64,000 bases of DNA from Bugulina stolonifera (lineage: Eukaryota; Bryozoa; Gymnolaemata; Cheilostomatida; Bugulidae): contig OW285193.1 of NCBI GenBank assembly GCA_935421135.1, forward strand, positions 4,275,996-4,339,995, written 5' to 3'. Shown in pieces: positions 36,301-46,082 of the stretch. A program made the position numbers and the translations under genes. The notes below the pieces were generated by a model that was given only the letters and a program-made list of their open reading frames with translations, had not been told where the DNA came from and ran no database searches. The first letter of the stretch is position 1, and each line of letters starts with the position of its first letter.

Positions 36301-38673
36301 CAAGCTCAGCCTGCCGAGGTAGTGAGACGATTCGCTCGACACTTATTGGCTGGTAAACGGAGTTAGTAAACATAAACACGTGGTTTATCGCGGAGTGAAT
36401 ACATACCGGCATGTCATTGGCTAATGGTAAAATCGCCGCGCTCTTCGTTCGCCCTGTATGTTTATCAAGGGCATAGCGTTCGACGCTTGACCAGAAAACG
36501 CTCGCCCCAAAACGCTCTCGTGTGTTTGCACCTAACTCCTTGTCTAAATGTCTAGCTGTCTGTTTCCATAATTCAATGAATATCTATGTCAATATTTATT
36601 TAGAGAACAGTTTGTCGGTCTTTGGATGCTCCATTCAACTCTCAAGATAACCAATATGGAGAACTGAATGAATTTATCATTACACATTTGCTACAAAAGT
36701 TGCCAAATCTAGTAGCCTATCCAGTAGGTTTCCTGCTACTCACTTTCTTAGATAATTTATCAAAATGACAGGAAGTGCATGCAACTGACCAATGAAAGTT
36801 GGCGTAGGGGGATTCTAATATTTTCTAACAGCAAGTAAGGAGCAGACAACTCTAATTTTAAAAATTTCAAAAAAAATTAAATTTTCACCCCTTTGTCAAG
36901 TGATTTCGAGGGGTTAGTAAGTGGATTTGAATTGCCCATGTTTTAATCTATCTGTACACAAAAAATTGTGTAGATTGGAGAGGTCAGGAGCGAAAAGTCA
37001 TAATTTTGCTGCTTGGCTGATGGACTACATATGGCATGTGTTGTGTCACTATGTAGTGGAATGATAATCATTGCAGCATAGGATAACTTGTGATTAGTCA
37101 AGGTCACCCATCGCTTGTAGGTAGCTAAAGATCAGTGTGAACAAATTGTAACGTTCTCCAAAGCCAAAGTTCCAAACACTCCGCATACGGGTGGGGTGGA
37201 CGCATTGACTGCTAGAGACAAATGTCGTACAATTAAGTGAAAACCTAGTCATCAATAAACTGGAGTGTTTCTTTCCTTAGACGACCCTTAATTACATTGA
37301 AATAGTCTTTCAACAGTCCTTGGATAGTCCTCGACTTACCAATCTATGAACTACATGTACATATACATGCATTTGCTGCGAGATGATTATTACTAGACAA
37401 TAATTGATGACAATAATGATATAAATAGAAATTGCATCGCACTGCAGCATATAAACACAGAGTTAGTAGGAGGAATCTCGACATACGCTCCACATGTGCT
37501 ATACAACATGTGCTATACAACATGTGCTATACAACGTGTGCTATACAACATGTGCTATACAACATGTGCTATACAACGTGTGCTATACAACATGATTGTG
37601 CTATACAACATGTGCTATACAACATGTGCTATACAACAATGTGCTATACAACATGTGCTATACAACATGTGCTATACAACATTTTATGTAATCATAAAAT
37701 ATGGCCTAATTACAAATACTAAAAACTGACTAGTTATATTGAGTAGCACATATAGTGCCTGGTGAGCAATTGTAGAAATCTCCCTTTTCCTCATTCATGG
37801 TGTTTGAATGTACAAGTTTAGAATCCTACATCTCTGATGTTAGGTTAGCCTTAAAATATTAACTGCAGTAAAGTGAGGCCAGGTTTCAGTCAAACCTCTC
37901 CATTGCTCAATCTTTCTTTTTTTACGAGATTAGAACTCATGCTATGAACTCTTGGCACTCATATAGGCTGCTACACCGCTACTGTTTATCTGTTACAGGT
38001 TGGCAAAGTGCTGTGATTGGTCTACTGCTGTTTAGTCTGTGCGCAGGGCTACTAGCATCCATCTTAACTACCTGCGGTGTATGTTCTACCAGTCTAGCTA
38101 AGAAAGTATACTACTACCACTCCGCAGGCGAAATATACTTTGTGTGCGGTAAGGCAGTATGATTGCTATCAATATTATTAAGATTTGTTGGTGGTGAGAT
38201 AATACCATCGCTACCAGCAATTATTACATGAATTCTGCTCTGTGTGTGATGTAAAAGCTAACTTGCAATTGTACATTCTTGTCAGTTAGCAAAATTATTT
38301 GAGCCAAGAATGTGTAGGGTGAGAAAGGACAACTCCTAAAAAAGACTTGGTAGTCACTGCTCTGCACCATGTGCCATAGTTTTGGTTCCAACACTAACAC
38401 TGAGATATTTGTCGCATTTTAGGGGTGTGTTCTATGTCAGCCCTAGTTACTTATACAGCGGTTATAGAAAAATCTAAGGATACGCCAGAACATGTGTACG
38501 GTATAGGGTTCTACCTAGCCTGGGCAATGCCCGTTTGTTACTACATCTCAGCCCTATTTATGACACTTGACGATATGATTCACTCAATAACAAATGACTG
38601 CTGCCTCATGTGTAGAGGTCGAAAGGGCAAAGGTCAAGAAAATCTACTGTCATCCTCACCTGCCAATGTCTAG
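18359..38673 (+). CDS. Claudin/PMP22-like four-pass membrane protein, long N-terminal form
   Basis: Exons: 18359-18494 (open back to an acceptor at 18339), 18853-19121, 21399-21480, 23112-23222, 24644-24682, 26230-26382, 27691-27873, 28787-28990, 29463-29546, 29942-30061, then shared 37999-38148 and 38423-38673. All junctions agree in phase (all phase 1 except one phase 0), giving 593 residues. Residues 1-350 are hydrophilic and disordered: Pro/Ser/Gly/Tyr-rich at first, then charged. TM1 is about 357-379. The first extracellular loop has seven N-glycosylation sequons and the claudin-type GFWYNC motif (W433, C436, C451). TM2-TM4 come from the shared exons. Claudins and PMP22/EMP proteins act in cell contacts. 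The long cytoplasmic head is unlike ordinary claudins of 200-250 residues. The start of the 27691 exon (acceptor CTCAAAG, or CTGCAG at 27703) and the 30061-37999 junction are the least certain parts. Confidence 0.6.
21540..21650. repeat. Short tandem repeat, about 20-bp unit
   Basis: About five imperfect copies of ATAGCAACCATGTAACT lie just downstream of the 21399-21480 exon, in intron. Confidence 0.7.
22505..22580 (+). repeat. Possible tRNA-like SINE remnant
   Basis: GTTGCAGTGGTTAGAGTGCT resembles a pol III A box, followed about 25 bp on by a degenerate B-box-like stretch (GGTCTGCAGCTCAAACC). Weak, with no cloverleaf. Confidence 0.25.
25090..25263. repeat. 16-bp tandem repeat
   Basis: About eight imperfect copies of CAGAGGGCCATTCTAG in the intron between the 24644-24682 and 26230-26382 exons. 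Confidence 0.8.
25405..25690. repeat. 16-bp minisatellite, about 18 copies
   Basis: The unit is TGTCTATCAAGTATCG with CATG/CGTG variants. Since 16 is not a multiple of 3 and the unit lacks stops, three frames stay open and give YRVYQVSCLSSI-type ORFs. It is intronic in the claudin-like locus. Confidence 0.95.
26640..26760. repeat. Degenerate 10-11-bp repeat
   Basis: About ten degenerate copies of CCCTACGTAA, a simple intronic repeat. Confidence 0.65.
29310..29452. repeat. 37-40-bp tandem repeat abutting a splice acceptor
   Basis: Three and a half copies of a unit containing ACACATACTTACCTGTATAC lead directly into the acceptor TTTACAG of the exon at 29463. Read on the minus strand each unit contains CAGGTAAGTATG, a perfect 5' splice-site consensus in the antisense direction. 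Confidence 0.75.
31254..31445. repeat. Degenerate tandem repeat upstream of the short-form first exon
   Basis: About six degenerate units of roughly 32 bp (CCATACAGTAACAG-like) lie just upstream of the 31527 ATG, where the alternative promoter would be. Confidence 0.5.
31527..38673 (+). CDS. Claudin/PMP22-like four-pass membrane protein, short form
   Basis: Exons 31527-31716, 32727-32843, 37999-38148 and 38423-38673, all phase-1 junctions, make 235 residues, a normal claudin length. The ATG at 31527 is the first in the exon. After 30 cytoplasmic residues TM1 is about 35-53, then W57, the family signature GLW at 68-70, C73 and C93 (the W-GLW-C-C pattern of claudin loop 1). TM2 is about 106-128 (SAVIGLLLFSLCAGLLASIL). 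TM3 includes CSMSALVTYTAVI and TM4 includes GFYLAWAMPVCYYISALFMTL. The tail is Cys-rich then basic (CCLMCRGRKGKGQ) and ends SSSPANV. It shares its last two exons with the longer form, implying a second promoter near 31450. Exon 2 sits at the end of a minisatellite built from copies of its own acceptor. A polyadenylation signal AATAAA is at 39207-39212. Confidence 0.68.
31860..32726 (+). repeat. 44-bp minisatellite made of copies of a 3' splice junction
   Basis: About 20 units carry a polypyrimidine tract and acceptor (CTGTCTATTGTAG) followed by the first bases of exon 2 (ATCTAACGCTAGGATTATG). The last unit is the acceptor of the real exon at 32727. In the real exon the sequence reads on as GLWHIC. 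In upstream units TGG is usually TGA, or the frame stops at the next unit's TAG, so use of an upstream acceptor should truncate the protein. Confidence 0.93.
32920..37025. mobile_element. 4.1-kb element with about 75-bp terminal inverted repeats
   Basis: The left end GTCCATCAGCCAA (32920) and the inverted right end (37025) match, including the block CTCCTGACCTCTCCAATCTA about 45 bp in. Both ends are bordered by TA, as expected for a TA target duplication (mariner-like or another TA inserter). No intact transposase was found; a minus-strand 81-codon ORF at 34303-34548 could be a coding remnant. Two diverged 165-bp direct repeats occupy about 33138-33465, and a Harbinger MITE is nested near the right end. 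It lies in the last long intron of the claudin-like locus. Confidence 0.6.
36224..36532. mobile_element. PIF/Harbinger-type MITE
   Basis: A 309-bp element has 31-bp perfect inverted ends (GGTGCAAACACACGAGAGCG then TTTTGGGGCGA) and a 3-bp duplication TAA at 36221-36223 and 36533-36535. A TWA duplication and ends starting GG are the family hallmark. It is GC-richer than its surroundings and has no coding capacity. Confidence 0.85.
37496..37681. repeat. 14-bp minisatellite, about 13 copies
   Basis: The unit is ATGTGCTATACAAC with occasional 1-3-bp insertions. CYTTCAIQHVLYNM-type ORFs across it are repeat artefacts. Confidence 0.93.
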
Positions 38674-40194
38674 CCATATTGACTGAACTTTGACAGATTT
38701 TTGCTGAGAACTACAAGTGTTTCCTAAGGCCGAGCAGTGGGCTGACGGGAGATTGTACATGCACGACTTTTATTATTTATAGTTTTGCGAATACAAATAG
38801 AGGTGCATTATGGTTGTGGCATTGTTATATTTTTCTAGTGCAATACTGAATACTACATATGAACGCCAAAGAGTGTAACGTTAGATTGAATACAGCTGAT
38901 GATGCTGTAACTGTATTACTGTATAGAATATTGATATATATTTTGATAAACGAATTAAAGAAACAAATTTATGGAGCAACAATATACGTGTGCATGTCAG
39001 GATTATTAAATATATTAATGTCTCAAATATCTGTTTGCATCAGTAAAAGCCAGGTTCACCCTATACTGAATGCTTGCTTGCTGACTTGAAATAATAATGT
39101 ATCAACAATACTACCACAATATGCTGCATTTCCATTTTCCTAGTGGGAATGCCCAATATAATTTTTATACATTTTGATGAATTATTAAAATATAGATTCT
39201 TTATAGAATAAATTTGCACCCATGAACAGTAGCATTGTGTAGATAACTCCTTATTGGCAACTATAATAATATATTCATAGATCCTTGCCCTCATTTAGCA
39301 TCGGTGACTAGAACTGAGGTTTACATACATTACTTGTATAAACTATAAACACACATCACATGACATATTGCTGGTTATATTTTTATATATACTGAACTTG
39401 AGAAATACAATTGTAGATTTAAGCTGTTTATTTTATGTCTTGCAATAGAAGACAATAGTACATTTCCATGTACATGTAGATATAATATTATTATGATTTT
39501 TGGAAACATTAAATCCCTACAAATAAATATTTTTGATAACACAGGTAAAAAAGGTCAACCAAATAATATGCGAGTCACTACATGTAACATAAATGAGTGA
39601 GAAATCAAATCATATTTCTGGATGGAATCAAAGAATGACAAGGAATTCCTATTCTACATAATAGTAAACACGTATCAGGAACCACAGCCACGTTGGTTTG
39701 ACTTGACTGACTTATATATAATGTATAGATTGTACACCAGCAGTGTTACCAAGTAGTGGTGAGAAAGATATAACACCTTTATAGAACATAAATGTGTTAT
39801 ATATTGTGCGAACTGCACTACACTGACTGTGTAGTACAGTGTAGTGTGTAAACTGCACCACACTGTGCAGTACTGTACTGGGTACTGAGTTTAGTTTCAA
39901 ATAAATATATTGTACTCCTGTAGCACATTAAAATCTATATGAATTAATCTCATTGAGAAATTTAAAATTATGCAAAAAAATAAGGAAATAGTAAATTATA
40001 GAAAGGAATCTGTAAAGAGCTACAGTTGTTACTATAGTTGAGAGTCCAGCAGATCTGAGTGGTAATTTGATGGGCAGGTATAATAAGAATTGTAGTACTA
40101 AGGCTAATTCACGGGTCAGTATATAATCAGACATGCCATATGTGCCGAAACCAGTACACATGCACCAGATACAACGTACTTGGGGCAGGTGTTA
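38674..40194. other. 3'UTR of the claudin-like gene and intergenic sequence
   Basis: An AATAAA at 39207-39212 is a reasonable 3' end for the plus-strand gene. The rest to 40194 is AT-rich with no supported gene. Confidence 0.45.
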
Positions 40195-42343
40195 TCAGAC
40201 GTGCCATATGCATGTGTTATCAGACGTGCCATATGCAGGAACAACAGTTGACAGGTTCGTAACAGAGTCCAGTTCTGGTATCTCTGTCCAGAAATCTATC
40301 TTTACAGCAGAGACTCATCAACCAGAAAGGTATCACCATCACAAAGAACCCTATAATAGTAGGACCATATGACATTAAAGGAGATAGTGCAGTCACATGA
40401 CAAGCTGGTGTACTACTAGGTGCAAGATATGTTCACCAATAATAATTACATTGTATATTAAATGTATCTCAGTAGTGTAAGCTGTCTAGATCTGTTCAGG
40501 CATAAACTCAGTTCAACGCTGAGCTGGGATAAGTTAGAACAAAGAGATGGATTTATTACTAGAGGACTCTGACGCAGTCCATAATATGTACAAGGGGAGA
40601 CAAATCTTTAACTGTGTACACAAGTAGAAACAATGTAAAGTATCTAAATATTAGTGTCGTGTAGATAGAAAGTAGTTATGGACACATTTTTTATTCATTT
40701 GTTTTCCAATATTTTCTTCCGGTAATGATAACAGAACTGTTACTGAAATATTAGAAAACAAAAAAATAAAATGAGTCTAGAATTATTTTATGTCAAAATA
40801 AACAAAGTTACGTCATAAAAGGTTTAAAAGAGTATGCGATCTGTGGCTACATCACAATATATATTGTCTTTCCTTTGAGAACTATATTGAAAAAACCAAG
40901 AGAAATTAGTGAAGTTAAAAACAGCTTTCCTCCGGGTACTATTATAGCTAGAATAAACTTACCCAGACAGAGCATAGCTAAGATACCTTCAGCTAATGAG
41001 TACCAGTAGAGCTCAGCTGAGTATATGCTCTACAACATAAAAGGTCTACACTTGAATTTCACAGCCACCACACTAGACTTGAATTAATTTCTACTGCTTA
41101 GATAAACAATTATAATGACTAGTAACTATATATCTCTATAATATAAATTTATATCATATACTCTAAAAGCATAAACTATCTACTTTAGTTTCACGACTAC
41201 AGTCTACCAGATTGAGATTATAATGGAGATTATGAGGATAAAAGAATATTTCTATACTACTTGGAGTTGTCTTCTAAACACATAGAAAAGCTACTACACA
41301 AGAGAAGATAACTCTTATGTATTATCAACGAATTTTGGTTGACCAATTAGAACAGAATGCCAGGCAAGGAAGGCAACAAAATATATTCGCCATTAGACTC
41401 TGAGGCTAGAATGCCATTGGACTCTGAGGCTAGAATGCCATTGGACTCTGAGGCTAGAATGCCATTAGACTCTGTGGCTAGAGTGCCATTGGACTCTGAG
41501 GCTAGAATGTCATTGGACTCTGAGGCTAGAATGCCATTGGACTCTGAGGCTAGAATGCCATTGGACTCTGAGGCTAGAATGCCAGTCTCATAGACACTCA
41601 GTATGTTCCATATCACTAAAACATTCTAGAAACTTAATCAGTCTGTAAGATGTGGCTTGAAACATCCAGTGGGTTTCCATATTTCCATGGGATGAAATCG
41701 GTTTGCCTGAAAGTGTTCAACACGACCTATGGGAGGAGTTTGTGATCTTAGTCCGTTTATAGCCTGAGCTGATGCACAATAAGCAGCAGTAGTTGTTATT
41801 GGTGCCAGCTATATACCAATAAAAACGCACTGATGGTCTCTCATGATGGAACGAATAGATTGACGGTGAACTACTTACACAACTTTTAGCTTGGAAGGCG
41901 TACGTAGCCTCAATGACACTGTAGATGAAGACAAACCCACCATAGACATGGAAGATGACTTTGATCTGATAAGGTACAGGGTCCATCAGTGCAAATAGTA
42001 CAGAGAAGGCTACAACAGGAACTCCTTTATATTATCAGTTGCATATACTGTAACTACCACTGTATTATGTGAAGAATTATGCGAAATGAAATTTCAAAGT
42101 TATATTAAAACCAAATGTTTAAAATGACAGTTACCTTGCTCTATTGTAAATGAATAATACATGTCACTACATTAGATTAGTATAAGATTAGTATATTTAC
42201 CTATCATCATGCAGGTAAAAGCTATGCCCCATGTTAACATTGGGAAGATTGGTACCACACAGTATCTCAGACTCCGTCGATTAACAAACACATAAATCTG
42301 AGGAATCAACGTGCAGAGTATACACAGGATGAGTAAGAGACGT
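40195..42343 (-). CDS. Multipass membrane protein, unassigned (5' incomplete)
   Basis: Minus-strand exons: 42343-42201, 42009-41879, 41029-40963, and a weaker last exon 40283-40195 ending in TGA. Phases fit throughout (entry phase 2, then 1, 0, 1). The first exon gives a hydrophobic segment (RLLLILCILCTLIPQIYVFV) and part of a second (VVPIFPMLTWGIAFTCMMI). The second continues with AFSVLFALMDPVPYQ and a further segment (KVIFHVYGGFVFIYSVIEAT). The third gives ELYWYSLAEGILAMLCL. A mid-membrane His-Gly-type pattern (FHVYGGFVF) loosely recalls the Frag1/DRAM/TMEM150 family, but I would not assign it. The start exon was not found between 42344 and 46082. Confidence 0.5.
41387..41590. repeat. 24-bp minisatellite, about 8.5 copies
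   Basis: The unit is ATGCCATTGGACTCTGAGGC plus TAGA. At 24 bp it stays open in several frames on both strands (ILASESNG repeats on minus, MPLDSEAR on plus); no splice or domain context supports coding. Confidence 0.93.
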
Positions 42344-42756
42344 CTGCAAGCAAACAGGATATGATGTGTACTACGACAATAATGTATAATTAAAACTAAT
42401 CACTGTGAAACATAATATAATCGAAACAGTATGTACTTTAGCAAATGGCAAAGAGCCACTGAGAAACAGATTAGGGTTTTGAACTTTCGAGCATTCTAAC
42501 AACTGACAGATGCGGAAGAATGATGAATCATGTGATATGTTATTGTGTGCACGCACCAAGTGTGGCATGTGTATGAGCCAGTGCAAGTGAATTTATAAAC
42601 AGTTTGAATGTATTCTCCAAATACTATATTATATGTATACAGTGTTCGAAGTGCGAATATGCAGAAATATACTGTGTGTACCCACCTCAATTTTCGTGGT
42701 TATACGACCAGCAGGCATGTACCCTCATTTTAATAGCTAGTTTTCCCCACACAGTC

Positions 42757-42840
42757 ACTGTGGACCTAGCGGTGTAGTGGTAGAGTGCTTGATTGTCATT
42801 CATAGGACAAGGGTTCGAATCTCACTAGAGCAAGACTTTT
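42757..42840 (+). repeat. tRNA-derived sequence (pseudo-tRNA or SINE head)
   Basis: GACCTAGCGGTGTAGTGGTA resembles a tRNA-Asp A-box region, GTC sits at the anticodon place, and GGGTTCGAATCTC is a good B box, with a run of seven T just after 42833. The acceptor and T stems do not pair well (only three of five T-stem pairs), so it is unlikely to be a working tRNA. Confidence 0.5.
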
Positions 42841-43496
42841 TTTCATTTTAGTAATTCACTAATTTCTTAGCTACCATAAGATTAAGTGGATAGCTATACA
42901 ACGCTATTCTGTAAGATTGCATGCACCCACCCCATTTGTTCCAGTTCGAACACTGTATGTATACCTAAGCATTATATAGATCCTGAACCTGAAGAAACAA
43001 TACTAGATGAGAAAACATCTACAACATACATCTTGACTCTGTTATTCTTTGGAAACCATCTCATGAGATGATAAACAGCGTGTGGTATAAAGTACAGCCA
43101 CATGCTGATCGGACACTCTATCAGCCTTTCTTGACGTTAGTTTTTTTTCTAGTTGGGCAATCAGCTACATTTGCTCTGCAATTCTCTAAAATCGAACATT
43201 ATTTACATATATATAAGAAGTTTTGCAATCTGCTAATACTATTCAAAATTCTGCCATGAAAAATTCCAGCAAACTTGTCCATCGCCATGTTTTTCAAGTT
43301 CAAAATGCATTATCTAAGCTCTAATTCTATTCTATATAGATGCAAAACACATCCACATACAGTATCAAACTGGCGCTGACTTCTAGGCAAGTGCAGCATA
43401 TTATGCATTTTTCTTTCAGACTGCTAGGCTAGCTGCCTAGTTCTTTGTTTTAGAAAGTAAAATAAAAAATTAGAATTAATCAAGGGGAATTAAAAT

Positions 43497-43628
43497 CAAG
43501 ACCACCAGTGCTAATCTGAGTTTGATGTCTATTACAAATTAAAATTATATTATTTTATAATTATTGAATAATTATAAAAGAATATAATTTTAATTTGTGA
43601 TAGACATCAAACTCGACTGGTGGTTTTG
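43497..43628. repeat. Inverted repeat (hairpin 1)
   Basis: A left arm with GAGTTTGATGTCTATTACAA and a right arm with its near-complement (TTGTGATAGACATCAAACTC) form a stem of about 45 bp around an AT-rich loop. Outer bases (CCACCAGT / ACTGGTGG) also pair. Confidence 0.85.
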
Positions 43629-43629
43629 A

Positions 43630-43858
43630 TGAATAATTCTATTTAATTAAATTTCAATAAGTTGAATTCTATTTTCAAATTAAAGTTGCTGTAGAGTTGA
43701 GATGACACTGGTTAATGATTAATTAATAATGACCTTGGCTTAAATGAATAATGTATTCAATAATCATTAACCAGTGTCATCTCAACTCTACAGCAACTTT
43801 AATTTAAAAATAAAATTCAAACTTATTGAAACTTAATTAAAATAGAATTATTTATTAT
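43630..43858. repeat. Inverted repeat (hairpin 2), about 90-100-bp arms
   Basis: The left arm carries GCTGTAGAGTTGAGATGACA and continues CTGGTTAATGATTA. The right arm is its complement. Pairing extends outward through TTCAATAAGTT to AATAATTCTATTT at the edges. It lies directly beside hairpin 1. Confidence 0.88.
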
Positions 43859-45046
43859 TGATTATATTTATATTTAATATAAATAATATAATAATTTTAT
43901 ATTTATATTGTATTTACTATTTCATTAAATTAAACAAAACTAAAAATCAAATGTCTGTTGCTCTGCTCTGTGCAAATAGCATTGCTAGTACTAGGATTGT
44001 AGAATAACATAAACAGATTGAGGTTCAATTATCATAGAACGTCTAATAGCATCAGTTAGTTAGTCAGTTCATCTGTCTACAATCAGCTGCTAAGTTGTCC
44101 TGCGGCTTCGATTTATCACCATGATTGCCCATGCCAACTGCTGTAAACATTATTTTGTAGGAAGAGAGTCAAGGTCGTTGCCCAAAGTCTGTTGACTGGG
44201 TCGGGGGGACCAAAGAAAAGATCGTAATGTGAAATAAAGATCTCGATCTCAGTCTATACCATTAACGTTGTGTACACAACTCCGTACTCTTCGCACAGAT
44301 CACGTTAGGTTGTATAACTCGGCCCAGGAATACAAAATCCTGTTCTACTGGCAGTTAGTATTGTAATTACATGTTATGTACATGCTTCAGCATTCACTGG
44401 GTTTCCCTTTATGCATTGATATATCCTCAAGTGGTAAGAATGCAATAGAAATGCTGACCAGGTACCGAATTCCTGGTTCCAAGTTTGATTTTTATAACCA
44501 ATAACTAATAAGTTTGAAATACATGGATTATTTTTGAGATTTTCACTCTTCTATATTTCATTTCACTTGGAGTTGTTCGTTAAAAGTGAAATGGTGCTAT
44601 TCATACAATATCTAAATATCATGGTACGGTGTACCATGCTCAGTCAAAGTAGAGACACAAAACGTCGTACAATATTACAACATCATACCACACAAGATAA
44701 AAAAATAAATTGAGATAATATACATTGATGTGGAAAATATTATATAGAAATAAAACAGAGACAAAGTATCACAATTCAGGTTTCTGCTTCCTGAGCTCCA
44801 GTTCATTTCTTGCTGGATGGAGTCAGAGACCTCTAAAGAATATAAAACTACATGCAATCTCATAGTATAATATACAAAGAATTATATATATATATATACA
44901 TACATTACTCCTTGATACAATGTATAAATTATAGTCCTATATTTATACTTTGTAGTATATATAGCCTAGAAATTAGAATAGGAAGTTGTCCTCTCCAAAG
45001 TGCATTGGGAGAAGACAGCAACTTATGATATCAGACTACTCAGGTG

Positions 45047-45853
45047 CAGGGCTTAAAATGTAAAATTTTTTTTACAGGAACGCATCGACATTACTTTTAC
45101 AGGAACGCATCAACATTACTTTTACAGGAACGCATCAACATTACTTTTACAGGAACGCATCAACATTACTTTTACAGGAACGCATCAACATTACTTTTAC
45201 AGGAACGCATCAACATTACTTTTACAGGAATGCATCAACATTACATGACTTTCACTATCAAACAGGAAGTCCGCTTAATTCTGGCTAAATTCAAAGAAGT
45301 AGCACATCGATAAGATGTTTTTACAATAAATATTTTTTACTAACTCCTGTTCTCTGTGTGTAAACAAGCATTTAATAAATATAATAGTTATATCTACATT
45401 TCTGTTTAGAAGAGTGGTATTGAGCCAGTGTGGGAAGGTGCTTGCAGAAAATGTTGGAGAAGTTTAGATTTGTCTCCCTTGTTTTCCCGTCAATATTTAA
45501 AATGTCATGTATTTTTGAGTAAACAGTAGTACTTTGGATCTTCTAATATAAAAATGTTTGCCATACATATTACCACCTAATCTTCATGTGTTGATGTGTA
45601 GGAGATATTAATATTAAAATGAAAAATACTTTAGACACCCATTAATGACCCTATTCAATTGAGTAAGTTAGCGACCTATCAACGTTTCGAGCAAGGGCGG
45701 TCTGACTAGCTGTAGTTAGTATGGGAGCTATACCTTTCCTAAAACAACTCGTAGACTAGCTAATGTACTGAAAATGCAACCGGAACGCGTTCCTGTAAGA
45801 ATAGCTCTAATAAATTCTTACCAGAACGGCGTTCCGGTACACTTTAAGCCCTG
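45047..45853. mobile_element. Non-autonomous hAT-type DNA transposon with internal minisatellite
   Basis: The ends are CAGGGCTTAAAATGTA at 45047 and, inverted at 45853, CAGGGCTTAAAGTGTA (one mismatch). A perfect 8-bp duplication CTCAGGTG flanks it (45039-45046 and 45854-45861). Inside, at about 45066-45245, are seven copies of a 25-bp unit containing TTTTACAGGAACGCATCAAC. No transposase. Confidence 0.88.
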
Positions 45854-46082
45854 CTCAGGTGCCACATGATTATGCTCTATTCCAATATCAGTTGGAGGTA
45901 GAGAATGTTCCCACACTATATTCTTAAATAGCAATACAAGATGTGAAATACAGACGTATGCAATGACCCAATAGGAGATGGACCCTGGTCAACCTGGCGG
46001 TAGACCTACTACCCCAACCACTAGACCATACACATGCACATGTATATCCTGTGTATTTGGTAGACACATTACTAAAGCCTAC

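Larger units (their letters stand above)
42344..45038. other. Intergenic or upstream intronic sequence with hairpins
   Basis: Apart from the tRNA-like sequence and the two hairpins at 43497-43858, I see no supported gene. The missing 5' exon of the membrane protein to the left should be here if its introns are of ordinary size. Confidence 0.4.

Noticed and set aside
37432..37729. 96-codon Cys/Tyr-rich ORF
   Set aside because: Generated by a 14-bp repeat.
41347..41616. 89-codon minus and 78-codon plus ORFs with SESNGILA or MPLDSEAR repeats
   Set aside because: 24-bp repeat keeps frames open on both strands; no acceptor or donor fits either.
42757..42840. Functional tRNA-Asp gene
   Set aside because: Acceptor and T stems fail to pair although A and B boxes look good; annotated as tRNA-derived only.
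44675..44863. Candidate first exon for the minus-strand membrane protein
   Set aside because: Has an acceptor-like start but no usable donor in the phase needed by the 42343 exon.
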